Part shown: positions 33,934 to 44,241 of the stretch, one piece after another
How the letters are laid out: the number at the start of each line of letters is the position of its first letter
How positions within the stretch are numbered: the stretch's first letter is position 1
DNA from: Apoderus coryli
Taxonomy: Eukaryota; Arthropoda; Insecta; Coleoptera; Attelabidae
DNA: 64,000 bases
Direction of reading: 5' to 3'
NCBI GenBank assembly: GCA_911728435.2
Contig: OU452202.1
Coordinates: 21,307,135 to 21,371,134, forward strand
Made by a program: the position numbers and the translations under genes
The notes under the pieces: model-generated
Databases searched by the model: none
What the model was told of the DNA's origin: nothing
The model's input: only the letters and a program-made list of their open reading frames with translations

Positions 33934-35056
33934 CGAGGCATGTTTTTAAAGTATAGTTTTGGAATTCCACCGTTATAGCGCTGGGATCGGCAATCGGCGC
34001 ATGCACGCTGTGTAGCGGTATCTGCTGGCAAGCTACAGCCGCCATTACCGACCCATTCGACAGTCTTAAAGGTTGTTTACCAGTGTTTAAAATGCCTCCT
34101 CCGATCAAAAATGATGCCGACTGTGTAATTCGTTTTCTTAATGCTAACTTTCATCGTCAGATCTGTGAAGTCTACGGAGAAAACATTATGAGTGATGCGA
34201 TGGTAAGGAAATGCGGGAGAGCTTTCAACGACGATCTTCACTCATTATACTGAAGACTTCATGCAAAAAATTCAGCGTTATCTTGTGAGTTTCCTAGTGT
34301 CAAAAAGTGTGATTGACAAAATTGTGTCAGAACGTTTGAAGTACGGAAAGTTATGTGCACGCTGGGTTCCGAAAATGCTGACGAAAGTTCACTAAAACAA
34401 ACGTTTAACGAGTTCCCTCACATTCCTAGGGCGATACAACCGGGAAGGTGACGAGTTGTTAAGCCGAATTGTCACTGGAGACGACACTAGGGTGGCCTAC
34501 GTTATTCTAGTATCCAAACAACAATCCATGGAATGGTGCCGTTCAACATCACCCTCAAAAGTGTAATTTAAGCAAACAATTTCTGCCCGACAAATCATGT
34601 GTACTGTTTTCTGGGACAGGAAAGGCGTTTTGCCTCAAAGGGTATGCTTTTACTGCATGACAATGCTGCCAGGCCTCACACAACAAATTGTTGATCATCC
34701 ACCATACAGCGCTGAATGAAATTTATGATGGTTTTTCGAAAACGAAACGTCATAGTGAAACTTTGTAAACGCTATCATATCCTCCTCAAAAAGTAACAAT
34801 GAGAAAGTGCTTTTCATTTTTTTATATCTGTAAAAATAATGTAAAAAATAAATAAAAACAAAAATCGTAAAAAAATATTTTTCCAAAAATTCTCGCAAAC
34901 GGCTAAAGTTACTTTACTTTTGAAAACACCATTTAAATTGTACAACTTATCTCTAACACAGCAGTGTATGCTTTCAAATTAAAATAATTTTGGTACTAAA
35001 AGTCGACTGCGTTTTTTTTTAACCCAAAACGGTACTTACTTTCAAAACATGCCTCG
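33934..35056 (+). mobile_element. Mariner element (DD34D type), decayed, with nested repeat
   Basis: Ends are CGAGGCATGTTTT (left) and AAAACATGCCTCG (right), bordered by TA. Inside, from ATG 34,092, come MPPPIKNDADCVIRFLNANF and KCGRAFNDDLHSLY, then ERLKYGKLCARWVPKMLTK, IVTGDDTRVAY (first catalytic Asp), SKQQSMEWCR, and LLLHDNAARPHTTN (second catalytic Asp) near 34,650-34,690. These are textbook mariner words, interrupted by shifts and stops. From about 34,715 the transposase is replaced by a copy of repeat family E (to about 34,965). The segment with the third Asp is gone. Confidence 0.9.
34715..34965 (-). repeat. Repeat family E inserted in or fused to the mariner element
   Basis: The run from ATGATGGTTTTTCGAAAACG to CTTTACTTTTGAAAACACC matches 425-655 in reverse complement, including CTCCTCAAAAAGTAACAATG and TATATCTGTAAAAATAATG. 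It interrupts the mariner transposase after its HDNAARPH motif, so it arrived after that mariner copy. Confidence 0.8.
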
Positions 35057-35407
35057 TATAATCAAAATTATTAAAGACCATATTATGGTCTTCAGATAGA
35101 GAAGAAATCTACAAAATAATCACTTTGTACCTTAACCTTTAAACTACAACTACCTACAAATAAAATCATATTTTGATAACACAACTAATAATATCTTAAA
35201 TTTAAATATACTTAAAAATATCAGTCATTAACAATGTGTATCTGAATTTCTATAAATAAGTCAAATCAATTCATTACTATTTAAAAACTTGAATAATTAT
35301 CATAGATCTTGCTTTATCACGTTATATAAATTACCTTTAAAAATATCAGCAACAATTTAAAATTATTGAAATATCTAACAATTTAGAATAAAACAGAATC
35401 TGGAGCC
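35057..35407 (+). promoter_or_regulatory. Upstream region of the MTP gene with a TATA-like box
   Basis: AT-rich sequence between a mariner element and the MTP start codon. TATAAA at 35,324-35,329 lies 24 bp before an ATCAGC that could act as initiator (A at 35,348), leaving a short leader of about 60 nt before ATG 35,408. Because the region is AT-rich throughout, a chance TATA match is quite possible. Confidence 0.3.
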
Positions 35408-38400
35408 ATGATGCTGGTCCTCTACATGTTGCTGCTCAGTTTTTGTTGGGGCTACGTGCTGTTACCCTCAGTCATTGGGCACAATCAAAAGAATAATTTA
35501 TTCGCACTTGGTGAATCACATCTCTATAGTTTGAAGTCCACTGTTGTGTTCAATGAAATCGATAAGAGTGTGAGGGAAGTCGGATTCTCCATTGTCGGAG
35601 ATGTTCGCATTCAGGTCGTTTGGGAAAGTGATATGAAGAAAGTCTTGGTTGTACAGGTGAGTTTGATTTTTTATGGAAAACTAACAATGAAAAGCTTGCC
35701 TTCAAACACGGTGAATCCCAAGCAGCCTCTAATTAGGATCCTCGTCCTCTCATCGATCAAATGTTGAATGGACTTTGTTACTTAATTTCTGATTATTTTC
35801 AGTTGGAATCACCACAGCTTCGTGTCCAATCTGGAAAAACCTTAAAAACTGACGAATTCAAAGGACACTCCTCTGAACTGGATAAAACTTTAAATAAACC
35901 ATTTGTAATCGTTTGGGATAGTGGTGTGATAGAGAAAATTCTGCTCGCCCAAGGAGAATTGACTGATTTAGTCAATATCAAGAAGGGAATTGCAAGTCTA
36001 TTTCAGGTATTGTTTCGAACCAAATATTTATCCAACATGACAATAAATAAAATCTTTTTTTATAGTTCAGTCTTAACGACACTCTTCGTCAAGAAGTTGA
36101 TGCCTCTGGAAGTTGCACGGCAACTTACACAAAAGAACTGCAAACGTCCAGAATCGTCAAAACGAAAACAGATTGTGATTCATCGGATTTGAAGGATTTA
36201 GAGTCATTTAAATTAGATGATGGTCTATTTCTAACTAAAGTGGAATCTATACGAAACGTTTTCTATGATATTGACTTTAAACAACCATTTATCAAAGCTA
36301 TTGAAGCCAATGAAGTTCATAACGTTTTTGTTGCGGTTAAAGAAGATATTGGGAGTAGTTTAACCTCAAAAACGATTCTAAATCACATTAAATCTCTTGG
36401 TAATAATGCTAAGGTTTACAACACCAATAGTTTAGAAGAAGTTTTAGATGAAGTTAACTCGGAATATGGGAATATAGTTTTTACACAGGAAACACTTCAA
36501 ACGGAGATTGACGATAAGCTTCAATCTAATAATCAAAAATTAAGTTTTACAAAAGCTGTAAATGATCTACGTGATAATTTAAAGAGTGAAGCTTTGGGAA
36601 CTGTAAAGTCAGCTAAAGCATTTATAGAATTAATCAAACTGACTAGATATGCTAGTAAAGAAGATGTTGGTAAAGTTCTATCGAGCAAGAAGAATGAGCC
36701 TATATTGTTAGTATTTTTGAGTGATATATAGAATGTGTCCACGGATAGAGTTTGGAAGAGGAAAAACTTTTTTATTTGTAGATTTAGAAGAAAAAGTAAT
36801 TCTTTATAAAAACGTCTGCAAACTCTATCAATGTGTCCACATTGTGGAATATTCTAGATAATATTGTCTATTATTGTTGCAGGCTTCAATTATACAATAT
36901 ATTGGGATATGCCCAAACTAAGAACACCCATGAAGCTGTTATGAAGAAGCTGCATTTAGATAATGAGGATCAGATTGATTTTATTGAAAGATATTTGTGG
37001 GCATTATCGTTTTCTAAATCCCCCAACGTCGATGTTTTAGAGGATATTTTAAATAAATACAAAAAATATGTAAATATACCTGAGAAAATTAAGGAAACGC
37101 TGGTGCTTACTATTGCAGCTATGGCAAAGAATCTACGCCAGAGGCATAATTTAAAGGTATGAATTTTAAGATATTGAGTGCATAGTTCTTGATCTTAGGC
37201 TGACATCCAGTAATTGGAACAGATTAGGTAAAAGTGGGGAAAACTCTCCTTCTACAGATTTTTTTTTTTAAATCTGTGCTGATCTCTATCAAAAATATCA
37301 GATTTTCTTTATCATCATTTTCTTCATCTGATAAATCGCATTGTTACTAAAATTTTTGAACATTTTGTGCACATAACCTTCCGCGAGACTGGCGAGCAGA
37401 AATCTCTTCAATCGGTCTTTTCTGAGGGCTGAGACATAATTACGGTGCCTTTATTTTTAAATAGGTGAAGTCTAGCCAAACGCCAATCATCAACCCATTA
37501 CACAAAGTAGACAAAACAAAACAAAAAGAAAAAGAGAAAATAAACAAAATAAAATAATATAAAGTAAAACTACAAATAATTAAAAATAAAATAAACATCT
37601 CAAAAAATAGAAACAACATATTTATAAACGATATCAGGCAGTGTTTCATTCACAGTGAATTCAGGCTCTTCGCCGACGACCTGAAGTGTTACCGGCGTAT
37701 CGGAGGTCCCACAGATTGTTATCTTCTGCAGGAGGATGTTGTGAGATTTGTGCATTGGTGAGTTGCATGGTATGACTTTAAATGTTTCGAAGTGCTTTTG
37801 TGTAAATTTCAGCCGAACCAGGAGACCTCTTTTGTATGAATATTTTGTCGACCATTCAGTCCTAAAATACAAATCTTCGGTCAAGGATCTGGGAGTTTAC
37901 CTGGACACTTCCTTGAGCTTTGTGGATCACATCAGGCACTCGACTTCCAGGTCTCTGAAAGTGTTGGGCTTCATAAAGCGTTGCTCGGTTGATTTCAGTA
38001 AATTTTATTCACGACGCTCGTCAGACCACATTTGGAGTATGCCTCGGCGGTTTGGACCCCGTCATACGGTTGCCATTCTGCCCGAGTTGAGAGCGTTCAG
38101 CGGCGTTTCCTTAGGTATGTTCACTTTAAGCTTGGTCGTCCGCGTCCTATCGATTTTGTGTTCGATTATGGAACAATGATGAGCGAGCTGGGGCTTACGA
38201 CATTGAGTGATCGCAGGGTCGTCAGAGATCTATTAATACTTTATAAGCTTTTGAACAATATGGTATCGTCTTCTTATTTGTTGTCCAATATTAATTTTCA
38301 TGTACCGTCTAGGAACAACAGATACTCTCACCTTTTCCATGAGGAATTTCACCGTACAAATTACGGAGGAAATAATTTTGTCCCTAGAGTGGCCAGGATG

Positions 38401-41400
38401 GCGAATTCTTGCTTAAGCGTTGATTTCTTTGCGCCTATAGGTGAATTTATTCGCCGTTTGAAATGTAAGCGTCGTGACGGCAGTTTTGCGTAAGTCGATC
38501 GATGCCTGTTGCGTTGACGATCATGATTTTCCTTTTATTCCTGGCGTGGGTCTTGCGAATAGCTTTAGTATAACTTGAATTATGTTTAAATTGTCTACTT
38601 ATTGTGTAATTTAAAGTTTCTTGGGTTTTGTAAAATTGTTGAATTTGTGTAGTATTGCATGGAATTATATTTGTTATATTATATTGTATGCTGTATAAAT
38701 GGACTTTGTCCGTGAATAAATAAACAAATAAATAAATAAAATAACAATACATTCAGTAAATCTAGATATTGTTGATAGTAGTTGAACATAGTTACAGAAT
38801 TATAAGTGAAACTTCTTAGAAACATGGCTGTCCTATACAGGGGCATTGTGAGCTTATTTTTGTTCCTCAGATTGAGGGTGTGGATCGTCTGACGAAACAC
38901 AAGCTTAGACCTCAAATAAGAATTGTGAATGACGCGTTTAACACTACATATAAACAGATATTTAAAAATATTACCCATCTTCAGCCACCGCAATGAGGGC
39001 GTCACGTGATCAAACCTTCTCAGCCCACAGCACACCACTCGGCAACAAGAGTTCTGAATCTTCTGAACTCTTGCAGAATTCAAAACATCCAAACACGGGT
39101 AGTATCATGTGTTGTCATCGGAAATCCTCGAGATTACTAATGTGTTACCCCAAGTGTTCCTGGCGTGGGCTTCTGCTAATAGGTGATCAGGAGTTCCTTC
39201 CTCATTCCTACAGAATCTGCATTCATCGCTCTCTTCTAGGCCTAATCTTGCCATGTTTGCTAAGGCGACAATGTCGAGCAAATATGGATCATCGTTGATG
39301 CCATTCAACAGCTAGTGAGCGATGATCATGTGCCGATTCTTTTGAACAAAGATCGGAAATTTCAACCTGTTTTAATTAATTTTTATTAATTTTCAGTTAT
39401 TCAAAGAAATTGAGACGACTATAATCAACATGATGGAATATGCGAAAGGTGAAGAACGCCACGTATTCTTCCGAGCATTAAAGAATCTCCAATCACCAGA
39501 CACAATACCAGTATTACTAAATTATATCAAAACCGGAAGTGAGATAGAAGGTGTACTATCATGGAAAACAATAAATTCATTCAAGAAACCATTTTGGAGC
39601 AAAGATGTCCTAAAAGCTGCAGAAAAAACACTATTCCAATTGGATAGAAAACATGATTCGAGTTCTAGAACGATTGCGAGTGAAATTCTACTTAAATCAC
39701 AACCGAGTGAAGGACTTTTGAAGGATTTGGTTGATTTTGTGTTTTTATCTAATGAAACGTCGTATGAAATCAAACAGTTTGTGTTCCAAAGTTTGATGAT
39801 GTACAGCAATGACAACCCGGATAACTTCAAGATTATTGAAGAAATTATTAAGAACAATCCGAAGATTTGGAATTACCATGGATTATCGCCACGAGGTCTT
39901 TCGACTGCTTTGACCAGGAATCTGTACAGAAATGATTGGAGTAATGCCAGCTTAGTATCACTGCAAGAGATTAAGAACAAAATAGCTAAACGGGGTGTTG
40001 TAAATATTGAATTGAACAAAGATGGACAATTTAAGGAACTGCTAAGTGTAAGATTTTGTTTTCTTTTTCTAATAGGCATAAGAAAATTCAGGATAAGGTT
40101 TTGGCCATGAAGGTATTAGGAATTCTGGGCGCCTCATCGTATAGAAAGCAGGATAAAGTTTTTGAAAAACTTCAAAATGTGTGCATTGCGTTCTATTTGA
40201 TTTTTCCACAGCAAACTGAACGCTAATAATTTTAACGCTCTTAATTTTCAATAACTAAATGATGTTATTATTTGTTTTAGTTGGGTATTTTTGCTGGCGG
40301 TCTAGGAAGTTTTATTTCTAGTAGCGAAGAATCTGAAGAGAATGCAGAAGAACAAACTATGGCTGGTATCGAACTAAGTATTTTGGGGACACAAATAAGA
40401 CCTTTTGTGTTCTTCCGCGGTCAAGGCGAGCTGATGGGACATGTGTGGTCTGGGACTGCGTCAGAGAAAACACCGGCGTATCAGGTAGAAAGTCAATATT
40501 CATTGAAAACATTAGAGTATTCTACAGGGTGTTTCTTGATAAAGGGACCCCTTAAAGGGTTTAGTTTTCGAGATACAGGGTTCAAATTTAAAATCGAAAA
40601 TTTGCCATAATTCCTTTAAATATTTTTTTCCAAATTAAGTGACCGATATATTCTTTAAAAAAGTTATATTTTGACATGAACATTTTTTTTTAAATTAACC
40701 AGTGGCATGCTATAGGGGTTAGTGACACTTTTTATCCCCCTATTTATTACAGCACTGCAATAAATAGATCTTTTTAATTTTTTTTTAATTCCCTGTTCAT
40801 TTTGCTTCAAAAAGTAATAACTTTTTATGGGTCTAAACTGAAGGGTTTTGCAGGAATTTGCCCCTAAACTAAAGTCTGCAAGTGCCTGGGATACTGCGTA
40901 ACATTACATACATTCAGAAAAAAATTAACCCAAGTCATAATTGTTTTTGTTGCCCTGTGAAATGGCGCTATTTTGACAGCTAAGGGTTTTCCTGATTTTT
41001 CTTTGAAATCTTAAGTGGAATGATACAATTATTTCATCAAAAACAAAAAGCAAATTAAATTTACAACAAAAACCCCAAAACCGCATATCAATATCACTAT
41101 TTATTCCAGACTTATGGCCAAAAGAATGTGTTTTTATTTTCAAATTCGTTAAAAACAATTTAGTTTTAAATTTTCCGTGATTAAGCATGCCATGACAAGC
41201 GAAGGCATCCCGGAAGTTCCTGGATTTCTCCATGCTAATTATGGAGAACGCTGAATCGGGAGAGAGGTCTGGTTGCATGGCCACCAAGGTGTCATTATTC
41301 TACTTAAAGTCCCTAATCTATTCAGTACATGTATGCTGATGACACCACTCTTTTATTATCTGACAGGGATCCTGAAATTCTAAAACATAAGATAAATGTC

Positions 41401-43983
41401 ACGCTCGATGAGTTTCGAATGTGGTGTCGGATTAACAGGCTGATGATCAACTTTGACAAAACAGTTGCTATATACACTTTAATAAGTTCAGAACATTGGA
41501 TCTCAACATAAAGTTTGCTCATATCCATCTTCCTCTATCAGATTCTGCTAAACTGCTAGGAGTTTTTGTTGATCCGGATTTCAGCTGGGTAACGCATATA
41601 GACCACCTTTGTAAAAAAACTTAATACATCTTTATATATTATTAATTCGCTGAAGCCTTGCATGAGTGTGCATGTCTTACTTTCAATATATTATGCATTG
41701 ATCTATTCAGCAATTGCGTATGGTATAGTGGTCTGGGGCAGGTCTAGTATGATTGACAGAGTGTTTATACTACAAAAACGAGCAGTGCGTTGCATTTTTA
41801 ATATTCCTTTTAGGGGTACTTGTAGGGAGACTTTTAAGCAAAATCGTTTGCTCACAGTTCCATCTATTTACCTATATAAAACACTCTGTCATATTTACAA
41901 AAATAAAGATGGCGCGCGTACGTGTGGAGCCAACCACTAGTATTCCACTAGGTGAAGGGACCGATTGTACTTGCTTCGTCCCAAACACGAATTTTACAAA
42001 AAGTCACCAAAATACGCGGGCTACCAATGTTATAATCTCCTGCCCGAGGACGTTGAGGGTTGCCTAACTGAGACACAATTTAAAAGAAAATTGAAACTGT
42101 ATTTGATTGATAACGTGTTCTACAGCTTTCAGGAGTTTGTTGATGCTGGATACTACTGGATGATAATGGACGGTAGTTTTTTTTTAGCGATTGTAATTGT
42201 TAATTTGTTTGTTCATTTGTTGTTTATTTATTTTTCTTTCTCTGAATGTTATTATGAGTGTTTTGATTTTGAACATAATTGTTTACATATTGACATGTCA
42301 ATGTACAGAAATGTACAATTTATGACTGAAATAAAGAATTTGAATTTCAATTCTCAAGTCCATATGATCAGCTTTCAGACTTAGTAGAAGAATTAGTGCA
42401 ATGAAACGAATGGCCACTATTCAATTCAATTAGATTGTTTTTGTTTTTAATAATACAAAAACCATATAGAGCGAAAGAGGTCATCTCCATCATCCAAAGT
42501 GCAAATTTATTTGACCAATAGTTTAACATAGATGACCCAACTATAGTTTATTAAATTCTAGGCCATTTTGACTCTTCAAAGCCACAAAGAATACATTCGA
42601 ATTGGAAATGGTTTCATTGCAGATATTGATTTAACGGGTGCAGTTTCTTTTGATTTATCTGGAAGTATAGAAATCTCAATTTGGAATCGGTATTCTGAAG
42701 CACTAATAGAAAATTCGTAAGCATTGTTTTTTTTTATTTATGCGTACAAAATTTTATGAGACATTTGTGTGTTATAGAGCTGGTTTTATTTTAATGGGTT
42801 CTACATCAATTGAGTCGTCATTCGTAAAATCTCAAATCGAATATGTGTCTTCAATGGAGCCAAAGCTACGTTTGAAAATCGATGCAGATTTTTCTGGCGA
42901 CGTCAAAATGTGTATGCAACTAACCCAGACAAGTTTCCTATATAGGTAAGTGAGCCTTTATAAAGGTCGTTTGACAGGGTTATAGATTTAGTGCTTTAGA
43001 ACTAAAGAAAACGGCATTCAAATGGCGTACACGACTTCTTCTGTAAGAACGAATTCGATGAACCCAATTTTCGAGCACTATTTCCACTAAATCAAGTCGT
43101 ATGTCATGAATGGCACGTTCAATATTGACTTGTAAATAATCGAATCTCCAACTTTTCTCGCAATAATTCAATTGTTGCATTTGCTCTGTGGCACGTAGCC
43201 CCGTCTTGCTGGAACCAAATGTGGTCAAGATCAACTTCTTCCAAAATCGGCCATAAAAAGTTGGTTATCATCGATCTATACCGCTCTCCATTTACAGTAA
43301 CGGTGTTACCAGCATCATTTCGAAAGAAGTACTGACCGATGATTCCACCAGACCAAAAACCACACCAAACTGTCAATTTAGGTGAATGTAATGGTTTTTC
43401 ATGAATAATTTGTGGATTTTCTTCGCACCAGAATCGACAGTTTGGTTTATTTATCGCACCACTCAGATAAAAGATGATTTTCTTAAAAAAATAGCCACAA
43501 GGTTGCTTCAAAATCATATCATCCCTATTGGGAAAACGTCTTATAAAGAAAATTGTTTGTTATTTTTGATCTTGACGTATCGGAATTTGTGTTAGAAATA
43601 TGTTCAACCTAATTAGTGACGAAACGTCGTTGTCATTTTATTTAATTTATTTGACAAAAATAAAGATGGATGTTGTCTTTATCTAGAAAAGTTTTGTAAA
43701 GAGACGGTCCCTTAAGTCATATTTTGGGCCAAGATCCATGTTGAAACCCGATGGTCTAGCCCGATCTAATTCTCCTGGTCCATTGTCAAAGATGCTGATA
43801 GATTGAATATAGATTTAATAAATAAATGTATCTTGTTTTAGGCACAATATTTTCAAAACCGAAAGGATACCTGGCAGTAAACACAAATTGAGAATTTCGA
43901 AATACCGGAAAAGCGAAATAGGCGGAGTTACATACAGTCTGAACAGAAAAAATAATGAAATGTGCTCAGCGATATTTAGCTGA
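35408..43983 (+). CDS. Mtp: Microsomal triglyceride transfer protein large subunit, nine exons, 895 aa
   Basis: Exons: 35408-35656, 35803-36006, 36066-36706, 36883-37156, 39397-40047, 40281-40484, 42562-42716, 42778-42945, 43842-43983. All junctions are GT-AG and the frame is continuous; 895 codons agree with about 894 in human MTP. The protein loads lipid onto apolipoprotein B-class proteins in the ER lumen, in complex with protein disulfide isomerase. In insects the client is apolipophorin. A signal peptide (MMLVLYMLLLSFCWGYV) is followed by the vitellogenin/LPD N-terminal barrel. Cys168 and Cys188 have the spacing of a conserved MTP disulfide. The helical domain spans exons 3-5 and the lipid-binding sheets exons 5-9, ending SLNRKNNEMCSAIF. 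A second Cys pair of the human helical domain is absent (NLRQRHNLKV). Introns 4, 6 and 8 are enlarged by mobile elements; no exon is damaged. Confidence 0.95.
36735..36835 (+). repeat. Short repeat in MTP intron 3, shared with the BMP gene
   Basis: The words AGAGTTTGGAAGAGGAAAAA and TTTTTTATTTGTAGATTTAG plus AGAAAAAGT recur almost unchanged at 52,771-52,850 in the third intron of the BMP9/10-type gene. Here they are bounded by ATAGAGTTTG and CAAACTCTAT, a 10-bp inverted pair. It fills most of the 176-bp intron. No coding function: the open frame over it is incidental. Confidence 0.8.
37620..38750 (+). mobile_element. LINE fragment in MTP intron 4 (Jockey/CR1-like reverse transcriptase)
   Basis: Begins inside the reverse transcriptase. 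RLFADDLKCYRRIGG contains the catalytic F-A-D-D (about 37,669-37,680). Then come HWCELHGMTLNVSKC, VKDLGVYLDTSLSFVDHI, SRSLKVLGFIKRC, and after a frameshift MEYASAVWTPSYGCHSARVE, VQRRFLRYV and a C-terminus ending RLKCKRRDGSFA. The tail has AAATAAATAAA repeats at about 38,715-38,745. It is 5'-truncated and frame-broken, in the same direction as the gene. Confidence 0.88.
38755..39092 (-). mobile_element. Second LINE fragment in MTP intron 4, antisense
   Basis: Minus strand: LNSARVQKIQNSCCRVVCCG, FDHVTPSLRWLKMGNIFKYL, RNKNKLTMPLYRTAMFLRSF, TYNSVTMFNYYQQY. This is the extreme C-terminal pattern of a Jockey/CR1-type polyprotein. It abuts the tail of the first LINE at its 3' end, so the two insertions lie tail to tail. 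Confidence 0.75.
39100..39330 (-). mobile_element. Third LINE fragment in MTP intron 4, antisense
   Basis: Minus strand: RLGLEESDECRFCRNEEGTP followed by DHLLAEAHARNTWG. The C-x2-C...H pattern after the RNase H/RT region is typical of the C-terminal zinc-knuckle-like motif of I/Jockey LINEs (CRFC...E-T-x-x-H-L-L). It is about 70 codons long and ends shortly before exon 5. Confidence 0.7.
40485..41321. repeat. Non-coding repeat DNA in MTP intron 6
   Basis: Starts with a CTACAGGGTGTTTCTTGATA word (about 40,513). Bases about 40,970-41,195 match 59,310-59,535 (AAGTGGAATGATACAATTAT, TTATGGCCAAAAGAATGTG), so a dispersed element is present in both places. No reading frame of note. Confidence 0.65.
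41322..42384 (+). mobile_element. LINE fragment in MTP intron 6
   Basis: Reads MYADDTTLLLSDRDPEILK with the catalytic Y-A-D-D at 41,332-41,343. Then RMWCRINRLMINFDKT, a shifted frame with LGVFVDPDFSWVTHIDHL, YYALIYSAIAYGIVVWGRSS, LQKRAVRCIFNIPFRG and LKLYLIDNVFYSFQEF. Frameshifts lie near 41,500 and 41,930. After the stop it runs into AAATAAAGAATTTGAATT. A 5'-truncated, broken non-LTR retrotransposon of the CR1/Jockey type, in the gene's direction. Confidence 0.88.
42980..43530 (-). pseudogene. Mariner-superfamily transposase remnant in MTP intron 8 (antisense)
   Basis: Minus strand: [80 protein letters not shown] (second catalytic Asp). Then a jump past the third catalytic region to VLENWVHRIRSYRRSR-like residues at the C-terminus. 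The family is the one at 49,838-50,916. The internal deletion and a frameshift make it inactive. Confidence 0.88.
43605..43720 (+). repeat. Repeat family D fragment in MTP intron 8
   Basis: TTCAACCTAATTAGTGACG, GAAACGTCGTTGTCATTTTA and AAAAATAAAGATGGATG match 1930-2043 in reverse complement, although most of the CTGAGGA core is lost in this copy. CAAC/GTTG flanks are kept. Confidence 0.6.
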
Positions 43984-44241
43984 AATTAAAAGTTTAACAA
44001 ATTGAGAGATTTTACAAGACTAATTTTCAGATATATTGAAAGTTACCTAAATAAGATTGTTATAGTTTTTTTGTAAATATGTAAATATCTGAATTTTTTC
44101 CATATTATTTATTTTATTTTTTATATCTTAATTCGATTCGGAAAAATTAAAAAAATTTTGTAAAAATAATACAATGCATTTTTCTCAGTGTAGCGCCGTC
44201 ATCCACGGGTAAACGTATCTACACTGAAAAAAAAAAGCATA

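Noticed and set aside
36735..36835. The repeated AATGTGTCCAC words as a target duplication of an insertion
   Set aside because: The copy in BMP intron 3 also includes AATGTGTCC, so the word belongs to the repeat.
39522..39857. 111-codon frame antisense to MTP exon 5
   Set aside because: Shadow of a strongly supported coding exon.
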